Source of the DNA: Xinfangfangia pollutisoli
GTDB lineage: Bacteria; Pseudomonadota; Alphaproteobacteria; Rhodobacterales; Rhodobacteraceae
Assembly: GCF_020179405.1 (NCBI RefSeq)
Contig: NZ_JAICBZ010000008.1
Coordinates: 1-64,000, forward strand
Reading direction: 5' to 3'
DNA: 64,000 nucleotides
Part shown: one piece after another, positions 33,992-45,715 of the stretch
How the letters are laid out: the number at the start of each line of letters is the position of its first letter
How positions within the stretch are numbered: the stretch's first letter is position 1
Position numbers and translations under genes: made by a program
Notes under the pieces: generated by a model
Database searches by the model: none
What the model saw: only the letters and a program-made list of their open reading frames with translations
Told to the model about the DNA's origin: nothing

Positions 33992-35083
33992 GCCCTCGGC
34001 CTCGGCGCGGCCCCAATCCGCCCCCTGCATCTCGCGCAGGCGGCTGGCGGTCCGCTCGAATTCGAAGGCGCCCTCGCCTTCGACATACAGCCGCTCCGGC
34101 TCATCCGCGGCCGAGCAGATCAGCCGCACCTTCGCCTCATACAGCGCGTCGATCAGGGTGACGAAGCGCTTGGCCACGTTGAAGTTCGACGAGGAAAGCT
34201 GCGGGATTTCCTCAAGGATCAGCACCCGCACCGCCTGGGCGATGGCCAGAAAATCGGCCGGCCCCAAGGGTTTGGCACACAGTTCCCAAAAGCTTGCCCG
34301 ACCCACGCCATTGGCGAAGCGCGGCAGAACCACATCGCGCCCGTTCACCGGCAGATGCAGCGGCCGGCCCGCATCGGCGCCGGTCAGATCATCCCAGATC
34401 GACTGGATCGCGCCGCGCGCCTTGCCCGCGGGGTGGAAATAGACCTGCGCGCCCTGCAGCCGGTGCTGGCGATAATCGTTCGGGCTTTCCAGCGCCACCA
34501 CCTGCAGCCGCTCGCGCAGCGTGGCGATGAAGGGCAGGAACAGCGCCCGGTTCAGCCCGTTCTTGTACAGATCCTCGGGCGGCCGGTTCGAGGTGGTCAC
34601 GATCACCACGCCCCCCGCCAGCAGCTTTTCGAACAGCCGGCCCACGATCATCGCATCGGTGATGTCGGTGATCTGCATCTCGTCAAAGGCCAGCAGCCGC
34701 ACCTCGCGGATCACGGCGGCCGCTACGGGTTCAAGCGCATCCTCGACGCCTGTCTTGCGCGCCTCATGCATGCCGTGGTGGATTTCCTGCATGAAGGCAT
34801 GGAAATGCACCCGGCGCCTGGCCACGCCGTCCAGCGCGCCCACGAACAGATCCATCAGCATCGACTTGCCGCGCCCGACGCCACCCCACAGATACAGGCC
34901 CTTGGGCGGCTGCACCGGCCGGGCGAACAGCCCCGCGAACAGGCCGGTGCGGCGGGTGGGATTGGCCTCAAGCCACAGCCGCAGCGCCTCCAGCACCGGC
35001 AGCACGGCATGTTGCGCGGGGTCGGCCCGCAACTGGCCCGCGGCCACCCGGGCCTCGTAAATCTCGGAGAGTGTCTGTCGCAT
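33962..35083 (-). CDS. zapE: Cell division ATPase ZapE (AFG1-like)
   Basis: A 373-aa AFG1/LACE1-type P-loop ATPase. Walker A is [13 protein letters not shown] and Walker B is [18 protein letters not shown]; the family segment [15 protein letters not shown] follows Walker A. ZapE associates with the Z-ring in gammaproteobacteria; in alphaproteobacteria the role is less studied. Length is normal. Confidence 0.92.
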   Translation of the reverse strand: MRQTLSEIYEARVAAGQLRADPAQHAVLPVLEALRLWLEANPTRRTGLFAGLFARPVQPPKGLYLWGGVGRGKSMLMDLFVGALDGVARRRVHFHAFMQEIHHGMHEARKTGVEDALEPVAAAVIREVRLLAFDEMQITDITDAMIVGRLFEKLLAGGVVIVTTSNRPPEDLYKNGLNRALFLPFIATLRERLQVVALESPNDYRQHRLQGAQVYFHPAGKARGAIQSIWDDLTGADAGRPLHLPVNGRDVVLPRFANGVGRASFWELCAKPLGPADFLAIAQAVRVLILEEIPQLSSSNFNVAKRFVTLIDALYEAKVRLICSAADEPERLYVEGEGAFEFERTASRLREMQGADWGRAEAEGSAPALPDQP

Positions 35084-35231
35084 ACTGTCGTATACCGCTG
35101 GCCGCGCCCGGTGGAAAGCCGACCCGCTGCAGAGGGAATCGTGCGGAATCGAACGAATTCGGCCCGGCGCTAACGGAATCTACACGCGGCGGGCCCAGTC
35201 TGCGGCAACCCGTGCCATCCATGAGGCCATC

Positions 35232-37160
35232 ATGTCGCGTCTCCGCTCGCTTAAACTTGCCACCAAACTTTCGCTGATCTCCATTGCCATGTTCGTGGTG
35301 ATCGGCCTTGCCGGCTCTCTCGTGGCCGACCACTTCATCGCGAAATTCGCAACGGAACAGTACAGGTCGCAACTCTTCGGTGCGGCCCGGGTCTCTGCGG
35401 AAGTGATGAAAGATCGATATCCGCAGATGGAATTCGCCTTTTCCCATGAAGGCGATCTCGACATTGTCAAGTTCGAACAGCTGCCGGACAACGTGCCGCA
35501 GGACGTGTCCGACTATATTCTCGAAATCTCCGAACAGGACTTCACGCTGTTCAAATACGATCCCTCGGTCGAAGATTTCGTCCGCACGGCCACGTCGATC
35601 CGCCATCCCAACGGCGATCCGATCCTCGGCACCCATCTCGGCAAGGACCATCCTGGCTACCCGCATCTGATCAAGGGCGAATCCTATGTTGGCCCCGCCA
35701 TGGTCGACGGCATCCCGCATGAACTGGACATGACGGTCGTCAAGAACAACGAGGGCCAGATCATCGGCGCCTTCGCCTCGGCCGTGTCGCATGAACAGCT
35801 TTATGCCAGCCTCAATTCGGCCCGCATGGCCTTTGCCGGCGTCATTCTGACGGTCTCGCTGATTGGCGGGCTTATTCTCTATGTGACAAACGGCCGGTTC
35901 CTGAAGCCCCTGGTCGGGCTGACCGCGGTGATCGAAAAGGTGCGGACCGGCGATACCAGCGGCGCGGTGCCGGGTTTGGGGCGCAAGGACGAAATCGGCG
36001 AATTTGCCGGCGGTGTGCAGGCCTGGCGCGAATCGATCGAAGAGGCGAAGCGGCTTGCCGCCGACGCCCAGGCGCGCGAGGCGGAACAGACGCGGGTCGT
36101 GCGCGACATTTCCACCGGGCTTGCCGCGCTGGCCGGGCTGGATCTGACGGCCAAGATCGAAAGCCCGAAATCCGATCCCTTCCCGCAGCGCTATGAAGAA
36201 CTGCGGCAGAATTTCAACGATGTGGTCGATACGCTGGCCGAGACGATGCGCATGGTGCGCGAAATCGCCCAGTCGATCGACGATGGCGCCGCGGCGTTCA
36301 ACGGCATTGCGCAGGACATGTCGAACCGCACCGAAACCCAGGCCGCGACGCTGGAGGAAACCGCCGCCGCGCTGGATGAGCTGACGGCCAGCGTGCAATC
36401 CACGGCCGAGAATGCCGCCAATGCCGATCGCCAGATGGCCGAGAATGGCCGCCAGGCCGAAGAAAGCGGCCAGGTGGTGCGGCGCGCGATCTCGGCCATG
36501 GAACAGATCGAGCAATCCTCGCGCCAGATCACCCGGATCACCGATGTGATCGACGACATCGCCTTCCAGACCAACCTTCTGGCCCTGAATGCCGGGGTCG
36601 AGGCCGCGCGGGCGGGCGAGGCGGGCAAGGGCTTTGCCGTCGTCGCCTCGGAAGTCCGCTCGCTCGCGCAGCGCGCCTCGGAATCCGCGAAAGAGATCAA
36701 GCGGCTGATCAACCAGTCCTCGGTCCAGGTCGAAGCGGGCAGCGCGCTGGTGCATGAAACGGGTGATGCGCTGAACAAGATGATCGAAAGGATCGCCGGG
36801 GTCACCGCGATGATCGGCGACATTGCCGGATCGGCCAAGGAACAGTCGCTGGGCCTGTCCGAGATCAACTCGGGCGTGAAGCAGCTGGATGAGGTGACCC
36901 AGCGCAACGCTGCCGTGGTGGTGCAATCGACGACATCGGCCGATTCGCTGCACGGCGATGCCGGGCGGTTGACCGAAAGCCTGGCGCGCTTCACCGTATC
37001 CGGCCTTGGCGGGGGGCGCAGTGCTGCCGCGCCGCGCCCGGCCGAGGCGCATCGTCCGCCGCCAGCCGCTGCGGCTGGGCTGGATTTCCAGCCCATGCCG
37101 GCCCAGGTGCCCGCCCGCGCGACCGGCACCGATGGCGCCGCCGGTTGGGAAGATTTCTGA
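35232..37160 (+). CDS. Methyl-accepting chemotaxis protein
   Basis: A 642-aa chemoreceptor. An N-terminal helix (about residues 13-32) is followed by a periplasmic Cache-type sensor domain (about 35-195, with a Cache-like [17 protein letters not shown] segment), a second helix (about 198-220), a HAMP region, and the MCP signalling domain. The highly conserved hairpin tip reads [44 protein letters not shown] Pro/Ala-rich tail ends in GWEDF, a CheR/CheB-docking-like pentapeptide (xWxxF). Ligand unknown. No other chemotaxis genes are in the window. Confidence 0.95.
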   Translation: MSRLRSLKLATKLSLISIAMFVVIGLAGSLVADHFIAKFATEQYRSQLFGAARVSAEVMKDRYPQMEFAFSHEGDLDIVKFEQLPDNVPQDVSDYILEISEQDFTLFKYDPSVEDFVRTATSIRHPNGDPILGTHLGKDHPGYPHLIKGESYVGPAMVDGIPHELDMTVVKNNEGQIIGAFASAVSHEQLYASLNSARMAFAGVILTVSLIGGLILYVTNGRFLKPLVGLTAVIEKVRTGDTSGAVPGLGRKDEIGEFAGGVQAWRESIEEAKRLAADAQAREAEQTRVVRDISTGLAALAGLDLTAKIESPKSDPFPQRYEELRQNFNDVVDTLAETMRMVREIAQSIDDGAAAFNGIAQDMSNRTETQAATLEETAAALDELTASVQSTAENAANADRQMAENGRQAEESGQVVRRAISAMEQIEQSSRQITRITDVIDDIAFQTNLLALNAGVEAARAGEAGKGFAVVASEVRSLAQRASESAKEIKRLINQSSVQVEAGSALVHETGDALNKMIERIAGVTAMIGDIAGSAKEQSLGLSEINSGVKQLDEVTQRNAAVVVQSTTSADSLHGDAGRLTESLARFTVSGLGGGRSAAAPRPAEAHRPPPAAAAGLDFQPMPAQVPARATGTDGAAGWEDF

Positions 37161-37253
37161 CCTGCGGCCCGGCTTGCGGCCGGGCCGGGCCGCGACGCGG
37201 CCCCCGCCCCCGGGCCCGCCCCATGGCGCGGCGTCGCTGGGTGGGTCCTTCGC

Positions 37254-37670
37254 TCAGACGGGCGGCAGCAATGCCGCCAGTCGCTGCCGCAGCGGATCCG
37301 GCCAGGGTTCGGGCCCGCCGGGGAAACCTGCAAAGACCACGGTCTTTTCCAGGGTGAAGCGGTGTTCGCCCGCGCCATGCGCCTCGATCCGCAGCGCCAG
37401 CGAACTGCGGCCCAGCCGCTCGGGCCAGAGCCGCCAGTCCAGCATCTCGCCCAGCCGCGACGGGCGCAGATAGCTGGCCTGCAGGGCGGCGGTGGGAATG
37501 CCGCGGCCTTCGGCCATCATCGCGGCATAGGAACTGTCCAGGATGTCGTGGAAAAAGCTTTCGGTGACCGCGCTCGCCATTTCGATATAGCGCGGATAAA
37601 AGACGATCCCCGCCGGATCGCAATGGTTCATCTCTACCCGGATCTCGCGCCGATAGACCGCATCCCGCAC
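37254..37670 (-). CDS. Acyl-CoA thioesterase, 4-hydroxybenzoyl-CoA thioesterase family
   Basis: A 138-aa hotdog-fold thioesterase. The YbgC/4HBT motif is MNHCDPAGIVFYPRYIEMASAV, containing the catalytic Asp, and the protein continues with SYLRPSRLGEMLDW. I chose GTG at 37670 because AGGAG lies just ahead of it and this gives the normal length of about 140 residues; an ATG at 37697 is possible. Substrate not determinable. Confidence 0.85.
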   Translation of the reverse strand: MRDAVYRREIRVEMNHCDPAGIVFYPRYIEMASAVTESFFHDILDSSYAAMMAEGRGIPTAALQASYLRPSRLGEMLDWRLWPERLGRSSLALRIEAHGAGEHRFTLEKTVVFAGFPGGPEPWPDPLRQRLAALLPPV

Positions 37671-38216
37671 GGCAAACTCCTGCCCTTTTCGCCGCATCTG
37701 GCGGCATCCGCGGAAGAAGACCCCGGGCGCCGCGGCAAGACAAGGGCCGAAACCGAGGCGGCCCAAGCCTGGCGCGAGGCATCGCGGTCGCGGCCGGCCC
37801 GCTGCAACCCGGCCGTGAAGCCGCGTGCTTCCAGGCCGCGGCGGTCTCGGTCACCGGCCCTTGCGGTTGCGCGCGGCTGCCCTGGCGGGCGACCTGCCTG
37901 TGGCCTGGGCAAAGCCCGGGTGTCGCGGACCACCCGCCGCCTGGGCCCGGGTTCGGTCGGGTCTGGACGTTTGGTCCCCCCGCGGCGGAAGTGTTGTTTC
38001 TGCCCGCGCGGCGGGGGCTGCCGTCGAACTGGGTCGCGGGATGACCGGCAGAGCGGCGCCTGGCGAGGAAACACCGCCGCGATCATCGTCTTCGCGCCCC
38101 TGGCCTGTCGCCGGTACAGCCACCAGCCCCGACCCATCGCACCGGCCGCCACCCCGCCCCGGCGCCGAGGCGTTCCGTCCGGCCGTGGCGGCAAGGCCGG
38201 AGGGTCTGCCGGATGC
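37671..38216. other. 546-bp region with no supported gene
   Basis: Between the thioesterase start and the YcaQ-like gene's 3' end, several frames are open on both strands (for example + 38041-38220, - 37851-38123), but all are rich in Arg, Pro and Ala, lack clear ribosome sites and resemble no family I know. The region may be decayed coding sequence or carry only regulatory signals. Confidence 0.5.
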
Positions 38217-39410
38217 TTAGCCGCGCTGCCAGTCGGGCAGATATTCGACCCGGTCGCAGCCGGCAAAGCGGGCCAGCCGCTGCAACTCGGCCTCCAGCCG
38301 GCGCAGCCGCCCTGTGCCGAACCCGACGCCCGGCTCGGGCCAAAGGCCGCGCACCCGCAGCGCCCCGGCATCGCGATGCGCCTTGACGTCCAGCCGCCCG
38401 ATGAGGCGGTCGCCTTCCAGAAGCGGGAAGACGTAATAGCCATATTGCCGCTTCGGCTCGGGCACGAAGACCTCGATCCGGTAAAAGAAGCCGAACAGAT
38501 GTTCGGCCCGCTTGCGATCGCGCAGCGCCGGGTCAAAGGGCGACAGGATCCGCAGCCGCGTGCCGGGTTCGGGCGGGGTCTCGTCCAGCAGGCCGGGCCG
38601 GCAGAAGACGCGCCGCCGCGCCCCGGTCCAGCCTTCGACCTCGGCCTCGACCAGATTGCCCCGGGCCAGCGCCGCCCGGCACCAGTCTTTCGCCGCCTCG
38701 GGGCCGATCAGCGCCCAATAGCCGGCGATTTCGCCCGAGGTCGCAAATCCCAGCCGGTCCAGCGCCGAACCACAGGCCCAGTCCAGCGTTTCCTCGGCCG
38801 CATGTGCCGCGCCGCGCGCGGCTTCGGGGATCACCCGTTCGGTCAGGTCATAGACCTTCTTGAACCCGTCGCGCCGTGTGACGGCCAAATCCCCCACCCG
38901 CCACAGATATTCCAGCGCGGCCTTCGACGGGTGCCAGTCCCACCAGCCGCCCTTGCCGCGGGTTTCGCCTTCGCCCACATCGCCGCTGCTGACCGGCCCG
39001 CCCTCTTGCACGCGCTTCAGCACCTCGTCGAACTTGTGATGAAACCCGTCGCGCTGCCAGCCGGTCCAGCGTTCGACCAGCCGGTCGCGGTCGCGGGCGA
39101 ACCGGTGTTTCCAATGCCCATAGACCGAGACCGGCAGGATCGAGGCGTCATGCGTCCAGTGTTCCCAGACCAGCCGGTCCTGGTCATGCAGCCGTTTCAG
39201 CGCCGCCGGACGGTAGCTTTGCCGCCGTGACCACAGGATCATCTGATGCGCCCGTTCGACCGTGTTGATGCTGTCGACCTGCACGAAGCCGATCCGGTCG
39301 ATCAACTCGGCCAGCGCGGCCCCCTTCGCCTCGCCCTGGGGCGCTTCGGCCAGGGCATGGCGGTCAAGGAACAGGCGGCGGGCGGTTTGGTTGGGGATCA
39401 GCGTCAGCAT
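38217..39410 (-). CDS. YcaQ-like winged-helix DNA glycosylase family protein
   Basis: A 397-aa protein of the HTH_42/AlkX-YcaQ family, which in Escherichia coli unhooks interstrand DNA crosslinks. The catalytic Q-x-D motif is visible as FVQVDSI (about residues 43-49), and other family features are WEHWTHDASILP, the Trp-rich WWDWHPSKAALEYLW, and RLDVKAHRDAGALRV. Full length. It runs convergent to nothing close, and the ArnT-like gene is divergent. Confidence 0.88.
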   Translation of the reverse strand: MLTLIPNQTARRLFLDRHALAEAPQGEAKGAALAELIDRIGFVQVDSINTVERAHQMILWSRRQSYRPAALKRLHDQDRLVWEHWTHDASILPVSVYGHWKHRFARDRDRLVERWTGWQRDGFHHKFDEVLKRVQEGGPVSSGDVGEGETRGKGGWWDWHPSKAALEYLWRVGDLAVTRRDGFKKVYDLTERVIPEAARGAAHAAEETLDWACGSALDRLGFATSGEIAGYWALIGPEAAKDWCRAALARGNLVEAEVEGWTGARRRVFCRPGLLDETPPEPGTRLRILSPFDPALRDRKRAEHLFGFFYRIEVFVPEPKRQYGYYVFPLLEGDRLIGRLDVKAHRDAGALRVRGLWPEPGVGFGTGRLRRLEAELQRLARFAGCDRVEYLPDWQRG

Positions 39411-39515
39411 CTGCTTAGAACGGGGGTTTCGCGGGGAAAGATCAAGAGGCAGGCTCTGGCATGGCGCCGGGCAAAGGCGCTAGGGCCGGGCTGCAAGGAT
39501 CGGAAGGACACGGGC

Positions 39516-41131
39516 ATGCAGGCCTTGGAACGGCGGTTGCAGGCGCTGCGGGCGCCCGGGGTGGCGGCGCTTTTGCTGGCGGTCACGCTGCTGGCCTATT
39601 TGCCGGGCTTCTTCAGCCTGCCGCCGGTCGACCGCGACGAGACGCGCTTTGCCCAGACCACGCGGCAGATGCTGCAGACCGGCGATCTGATCGACCTGCG
39701 CTTCCAGGACGGGGTGCGCTATCGCAAGCCCGTGGGGATCTACTGGATGCAGGCCGCCGCCGTGGCCGCCACGGGGGAGACCGAGGGCGCGGCGATCTGG
39801 CGCTATCGGCTGCCCTCGCTCGCGGCGGCGATTGCGTCGGTCCTGCTGATGGCGGGGCTGATGCGGCGGCTGGGGGCGCCGCAGGCGGCGCTGGCGGCGG
39901 GGCTGCTGATGGCGACGGTGTTCATTCTGGGCGCGCAGGCGCGGCTGGCCAAGACCGATGCGGTGGTGCTGCTGACGGTGGTGCTGGCGATGGGGCCGCT
40001 GATCTCGGCCTTTCGCGATGACAAGGTCTCGACCGCGCGGGCGCTGCTGTTCTGGGCGGCGCTGGGCGTGTCGCTGCTGGTCAAGGGGCCGATCGGCCCG
40101 ATGGTGCCGGTGCTGGCGATCCCGCTGCTGGCCTTGCCACGGCGCGGCTTTGGCTGGCTGGCGGCGTTACAGCCGTGGCGGGGGCTGTTGCTGCTGCTGG
40201 CGATCGTGCTGCCCTGGTATGTGGCGATCACGATCAAATCGGGCGGGGCCTTCTGGTCCGAGGCGCTGGCGCGCGATCTGATCGGCAAGGTGCAAGAGGT
40301 GCAGGAGGGCCATGGCGCCCCGCCGGGTTTCTACCTGTTGACGCTCTGGTTCAGCTTCTTTCCGGCCTCGGCGGCGCTGGCGCTGGCGCTGCCGCAGCTT
40401 TGGGCCAGCCGCAGGACGCAGGTCTTCCTGATCGCACTGGCCTGCGCCCTGCCGGGCTGGCTGATCTTCGAGCTGACGCCGACCAAGCTGATCCATTACA
40501 CGCTGCCCTTCTACCCGGCGCTGGCGATCGCGCTGGCGGCGGTCTGGGCCCAGGCCGTGGCCCAGCCGCGACGCTGGGCCATGGCCCTGGCGGGGCTGGT
40601 GCTGCTGTTGCCGCTGGCGCTGGTGATCGCCATCGCGGTCAAGGCGGGCGAATTGGGCCCGCACCCTTGGGAGCCGCTGCTGCTGGCCTTTGCGCTGCTG
40701 CTGGCGGGTACGGCGCTGGCGCTGCGGGCCCTGCGAGCGCATCTGCCGCTGGTCACGCTGCTGGCCCTGTGCCTGTCGGGGATCGGGCTGCAGGTGGCGC
40801 TGTTTCCCACCGCCGCGGCCACGCCGGCCTTGTGGCTGACCCGCGATCTGGCCCGGGCGATCCCGGTGACCGAAGCCTGCCCGACCCCCACGCTTTACGC
40901 CGTGGGGATCCGCGAAGCCTCGATGGTGTTCGAATCGCCCGGGCGGGTGGTCTGGGCCTCTCCGGACGAGGCCGCGCGCGCCCTGGTCGAAGACGCCTGC
41001 GCCGTCGCAGCCGTCAGCGCGGCCGAAACCTTCGTGGCGCCGCCGGGCGTGGTGGCGCTGCGGCCCCTTGCCGGAATGAACCTGGGCACCGGCAAACGGA
41101 TGGAGCTGGTGCTGTGGGGCCGGGCGCCGGG

Positions 41132-41135
<4 letters not shown>
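39516..41135 (+). CDS. ArnT-like glycosyltransferase family 39/83 membrane protein
   Basis: A 539-aa membrane glycosyltransferase with about 12 hydrophobic helices. The catalytic loop of GT-C enzymes appears after the first helix as [18 protein letters not shown], with the acidic D-x-D/E motif. A later segment [17 protein letters not shown] is typical of the ArnT/PMT group. It likely transfers a sugar from a polyprenyl phosphate to a lipid or protein at the periplasmic face. GGAAGG precedes ATG 39516. The acceptor cannot be inferred. Confidence 0.88.
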
Positions 41136-42355
<1,220 letters not shown>

Positions 42356-42420
42356 GGCAGATCCTTGGGTCGGGCCTTGCTACAGGCGATCTGAGTATCC
42401 GGCGGATATAGACGATCCCG

Positions 42421-42452
42421 CCGCAAAAGAAAACGCCCCCCGAAGGGGGCGC
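42421..42452 (-). terminator. Rho-independent terminator after the IalB-family gene
   Basis: CGCCCCC / GGGGGCG stem with a CGAA (TTCG on the minus strand) tetraloop at 42434-42451; the minus strand then reads GTTTTCTTTT. A canonical terminator 22 bp after the IalB-family stop. Confidence 0.85.
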
Positions 42453-42473
42453 CGGGTCGCGCGGCAGCGGCGC

Positions 42474-42986
42474 TTACTTGCAGCGCTTGCCCGCGTCTTC
42501 CATCGCTGCAGTAAAGCCGCGCAGCGAGAAGGTGTCCTTGGTCTGGGTGCCCTTGCCCGAGCGCGCGGTGATGACCGCATCGGCCCCGGCCTTCAGCGCC
42601 GCCAGCAAAGCGCCGTCATCGCCCGGCCAGGCCCATTCGCCATCGGTGAACAATTCGAAGGTCTGCCCGCCGACCTCGACCTTGACGGTCGAGCCCGCGG
42701 CGAAAGGATAGCCGCCGGTGAAGCTGACCTCGCCGGGCTTGCCCGGGCGGAAGGTGACGAACAGAAGGATGTCGCCGCGGCGCACCGAGACCGGCTTGCC
42801 ATCGCGCGAATTCACCGTCTCTTTCGGCTTCGAGACGCCCCAGCATTCCTTGGGATTCTCTTCGACAAAGACATTCCAGTCGGTGATCGTATTGACCCGA
42901 TTGGTCGATTCCTGTGCGGATGCGGTGCTGGCGGCTGTGGCCACGATCGCGGCAGCCCAAAGGGCGCGGCGGAAGAAGGAAGTCAT
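42474..42986 (-). CDS. Invasion-associated locus B (IalB) family protein
   Basis: A 170-aa exported protein with a Sec signal (FFRRALWAAAIVATAASTASA, cleavage about residue 24). The mature part has the IalB-family pattern: TDWNVFVEENPKECWGVSKP, RRGDILLFVTFRPG and a C-terminal FSLRGFTAAMEDAGKRC. The family is common in alphaproteobacteria; its biochemical role is unknown despite the name. ATG 42986. It is followed by a strong terminator. Confidence 0.9.
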   Translation of the reverse strand: MTSFFRRALWAAAIVATAASTASAQESTNRVNTITDWNVFVEENPKECWGVSKPKETVNSRDGKPVSVRRGDILLFVTFRPGKPGEVSFTGGYPFAAGSTVKVEVGGQTFELFTDGEWAWPGDDGALLAALKAGADAVITARSGKGTQTKDTFSLRGFTAAMEDAGKRCK

Positions 42987-43167
42987 GTCAGACGCAGCCT
43001 CCAAGCTGTCTTTTGCCTCTGCGCCTTCGCCCGGCAGGTCCGCCCTGTCGGCGGCATTTTTTCGGCTGGCGGGGGCGCTCTGAACCCGATACTCCAGCTT
43101 TACGCAAAAACGCCATTCTGCGAAAGCCCTCTGGGCAGAAAATCGCACATCTGTGAGGGGGGCACGC

Positions 43168-44181
43168 ATGGCCAGAGTCGATGCAGGCGCGGTTCCGGTG
43201 GCTGAACTGTGGCGCGGGGGCGTGCTGGAAAGCACCCATCTGGGCCATGCGGTCATCTGCGATGCCAAGGGGATCGTGGCGCAATGGGGCAACCCGCAGG
43301 CGGTGATCTTCCCGCGATCGTCCTGCAAGATGATCCAGGCCCTGCCGCTGATCGAGACCGGCGCGGCCGATGCGCGCGGCCTGTCCGAGGCGCATCTGGC
43401 GCTGGCCTGCGCCAGCCATCAGGGCGCCGACCTGCATGTGGAAATGGCGGGGCGCTGGATCACGGATCTGGGGCTCAGTGAAAGCGATCTGCGCTGCGGC
43501 GCGCATGAGCCGCTGGATCACGAAGAACGCGACCGGCTGATCCAGGCCGGAAAATCGCCCTGCCAGCTGCACAACAACTGCTCGGGCAAGCATTCCGGTT
43601 TCCTGACCGTGACCCAGCATCTGCGCGCCGGCCCCGAATATGTCGAGATCGACCATCCCTTGCAGCGCGCCATCCGCGCCGCGACCGAAGAGGTGACGGA
43701 CGAGACGATTGCCGGCTGGGGCGTCGATGGCTGCTCGGCGCCGAATTTCGCCATGTCTCTGGCGGGGCTGGCCGGCGCGATGGCGAAATTCGCCACGGCG
43801 CGCGAAGGCCAGGGCGCGCGGCAGGATGCGATGGCGCGGCTGGCGCGCGCGATGGCCACCTATCCCGAACTGGTCGCGGGCGAGGGCCGGGCCTGTACCG
43901 AGCTGATGCGCGCGATGGGCGGCAAGGTGGCGATCAAGACCGGGGCCGAGGCGGTTTTCGTGGCGATCCTGCCGGAAAAGGGCCTGGGCATCGCGCTGAA
44001 GGTGCTGGACGGCAATTCCCGCGCCTCGGAAGCGGCGATCACCGCGCTTCTGGTGCGGCTGGGCGTGCTGGAGGCGGGCCATCCGGCCACGGTGAAGCGG
44101 CTGCATCCGGTGCAGACCAACTGGCGCGGCATCGAGACGGGCGAGGTCCGACTGGCCGAAGGCTTCGGCGCCGGTCTGTAA
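43168..44181 (+). CDS. Asparaginase, Rhizobium etli-type (class 3)
   Basis: A 337-aa asparaginase of the ReAV/AnsA type, unrelated to the E. coli enzymes. Catalytic tandem residues are visible: Ser51-x-x-Lys54 in PRSSCKM, Ser83 in CASHQG, and the metal-binding Cys138 and Lys141 in NNCSGKHSG with Cys189 in DGCSAPNFA. These match the arrangement reported for the R. etli enzyme (Ser48/Lys51, Ser80, Cys135/Lys138/Cys189). It hydrolyses L-asparagine to aspartate and ammonia. ATG 43168 has a GAGGGGGG site. Confidence 0.92.
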   Translation: MARVDAGAVPVAELWRGGVLESTHLGHAVICDAKGIVAQWGNPQAVIFPRSSCKMIQALPLIETGAADARGLSEAHLALACASHQGADLHVEMAGRWITDLGLSESDLRCGAHEPLDHEERDRLIQAGKSPCQLHNNCSGKHSGFLTVTQHLRAGPEYVEIDHPLQRAIRAATEEVTDETIAGWGVDGCSAPNFAMSLAGLAGAMAKFATAREGQGARQDAMARLARAMATYPELVAGEGRACTELMRAMGGKVAIKTGAEAVFVAILPEKGLGIALKVLDGNSRASEAAITALLVRLGVLEAGHPATVKRLHPVQTNWRGIETGEVRLAEGFGAGL

Positions 44182-44235
44182 CGGCGGTGTTACGCCGCGC
44201 TTGATTTGCCGGGCGTTCCACGGCACGATTCTGCC

Positions 44236-44583
44236 ATGAATATGGAAGCGCCTGTTCCCATTCAGGCGGGGCAGGGGGCCGCCGATCCGGTGGCCTTCGA
44301 CCGCCGAGAGTTGTCGGTGATCCTGCGGCTGTACGGCCAGATGGTCGCGGCCGGCGAATGGCGGGATTACGGCCTGTCGCATGGCCGCGAGGCCGCGGTG
44401 TTCGCCGTGTTCCGCCGCACCGCCGAGGTGCCGCTGTACCGGATCGAAAAGCGCCCCAAGCTGCGCGCCAAGCAGGGCATCTATGCGGTGATCGGCGCCG
44501 CGGGTCAGGTGCTGCGCCGCGGCCATGATCTGGCCGCCGTGCTGAAGGTGCTGGAACGCAAGCTGATCCGCCCGATCGACTGA
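44236..44583 (+). CDS. DUF2794 domain protein
   Basis: A 115-aa protein made almost wholly of the DUF2794 domain (FDRRELSVILRLYGQMVAAGEWRDYGLSH...FRRTAEVPLYRIEKRPKL). The family is confined largely to alphaproteobacteria and has no known function. It lies 54 bp after the asparaginase gene, possibly in the same unit. Confidence 0.85.
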   Translation: MNMEAPVPIQAGQGAADPVAFDRRELSVILRLYGQMVAAGEWRDYGLSHGREAAVFAVFRRTAEVPLYRIEKRPKLRAKQGIYAVIGAAGQVLRRGHDLAAVLKVLERKLIRPID

Positions 44584-44692
44584 TCGCCGCCAACGGACTT
44601 GTGCCGGCCGGACTTGCCCCCCACCGGGCTTGCGCAGGCGGGCAAATCGGCCTCTGATCGCGGGGCCGTGGTGCCCTGAGGGGGAGCGTTCC

Positions 44693-45715
44693 TTGTCTTA
44701 CGATGATGTGCCGGCGCAGTGCTTCTGGGGCAAATGCCAGCGCGATGCCGATTTCCTGCTGGATCGGCTTTATGCCCCGCAGATCGCGCTGACGCCGCAG
44801 ACCCGGATCGCCACGGCGGGCAGTTGTTTCGCGCAGAAGATCGGCGGCGCGCTGAAGGCCACCAACGCAACCCTGCTGGATCTGGAGCCGCTGCCCCTGG
44901 GCATGCGCCCCGCGACCGGGCAGCGCTATGGCTATGGGCTGTATTCGGCGCGCTACGGCAATATCTACACCAGCGCGCAATTGCTGCAGCTGGCCGAAGA
45001 TGCCTTTGCCGCCCGGCTGCGCGACGAGGCGATCTGGCAGGCCGATGGGGCCTGGATCGACGGTCTGCGCCCGCGGATCGAGCCGCTGGGCTTTGCCAGC
45101 CGCGCGATCCTGGAAGAGGCGCGGCTGTCGCATCTGCGCAAGGTGCGCGAGATCTTCTGCACCGCCGATCTGCTGATCTTCACCCTGGGCCTGACCGAGC
45201 GCTGGCAGCACCGCCAGACCGGAACGGTGTTTCCGATCTGGCCCGGCGCGCTGTCCCCGCCCCATCGCGATCCTGCGCATGTGTTTGAAAACGCGCGCGT
45301 TATGACTGTGGTGGATGAGCTGGACCGCTTCCTTCGCCTGGTGCGCGGTCCCAATCCGGGCCTGCAAGTGCTGTTCACCGTCTCGCCCGTGCCGCTGATT
45401 GCCACAGCGACCGGCGGCCATGTTCTGGCCGCGACCCAGCGGTCGAAAGCGGTGCTGCGCGCGGCGGTGGACGAGATCCTGCATCTGCATCCGGGCTGCG
45501 ACTACTTTCCGTCCTACGAGATCGTGACCGCCAATCCCCGCGCGCGGTCGGCCTTTCTGGGCGACGAGCGCGAGGTCCGCCCCGAGATCGTCGCCCGGAT
45601 CATGGATCTGTTTCTGGCGGCCCACCCCACGCTGCAGCGGCAGACACCGGACGCGGCGGCCGAAGCGCTGGATCCGGTCTGCGAGGAAGTGCTTCTGCAG
45701 GCGGCCCGGACATGA
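44693..45715 (+). CDS. GSCFA domain protein
   Basis: About 340 aa with the family-defining ATAGSCFAQKIGGAL motif near residue 40 and later TLGLTERWQHRQTG and FTVSPVPLIATATGG segments, which suggest an SGNH-like hydrolase fold. No ATG is near the domain start; TTG at 44693 is preceded by GGGGGAG at a proper distance and is the best start, although an ATG at 44630 is in frame. It is coupled to the next gene (ATGA overlap). GSCFA proteins are often linked to surface polysaccharide modification; the role here is unknown. Confidence 0.82.
   Translation: MSYDDVPAQCFWGKCQRDADFLLDRLYAPQIALTPQTRIATAGSCFAQKIGGALKATNATLLDLEPLPLGMRPATGQRYGYGLYSARYGNIYTSAQLLQLAEDAFAARLRDEAIWQADGAWIDGLRPRIEPLGFASRAILEEARLSHLRKVREIFCTADLLIFTLGLTERWQHRQTGTVFPIWPGALSPPHRDPAHVFENARVMTVVDELDRFLRLVRGPNPGLQVLFTVSPVPLIATATGGHVLAATQRSKAVLRAAVDEILHLHPGCDYFPSYEIVTANPRARSAFLGDEREVRPEIVARIMDLFLAAHPTLQRQTPDAAAEALDPVCEEVLLQAART

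Noticed and set aside
42985-43083. 32-codon + strand frame starting next to the IalB-family start with a GGAAG-like site
   Set aside because: Very short, overlaps the start of the minus-strand gene, and the apparent ribosome site is the complement of the signal-peptide codons.
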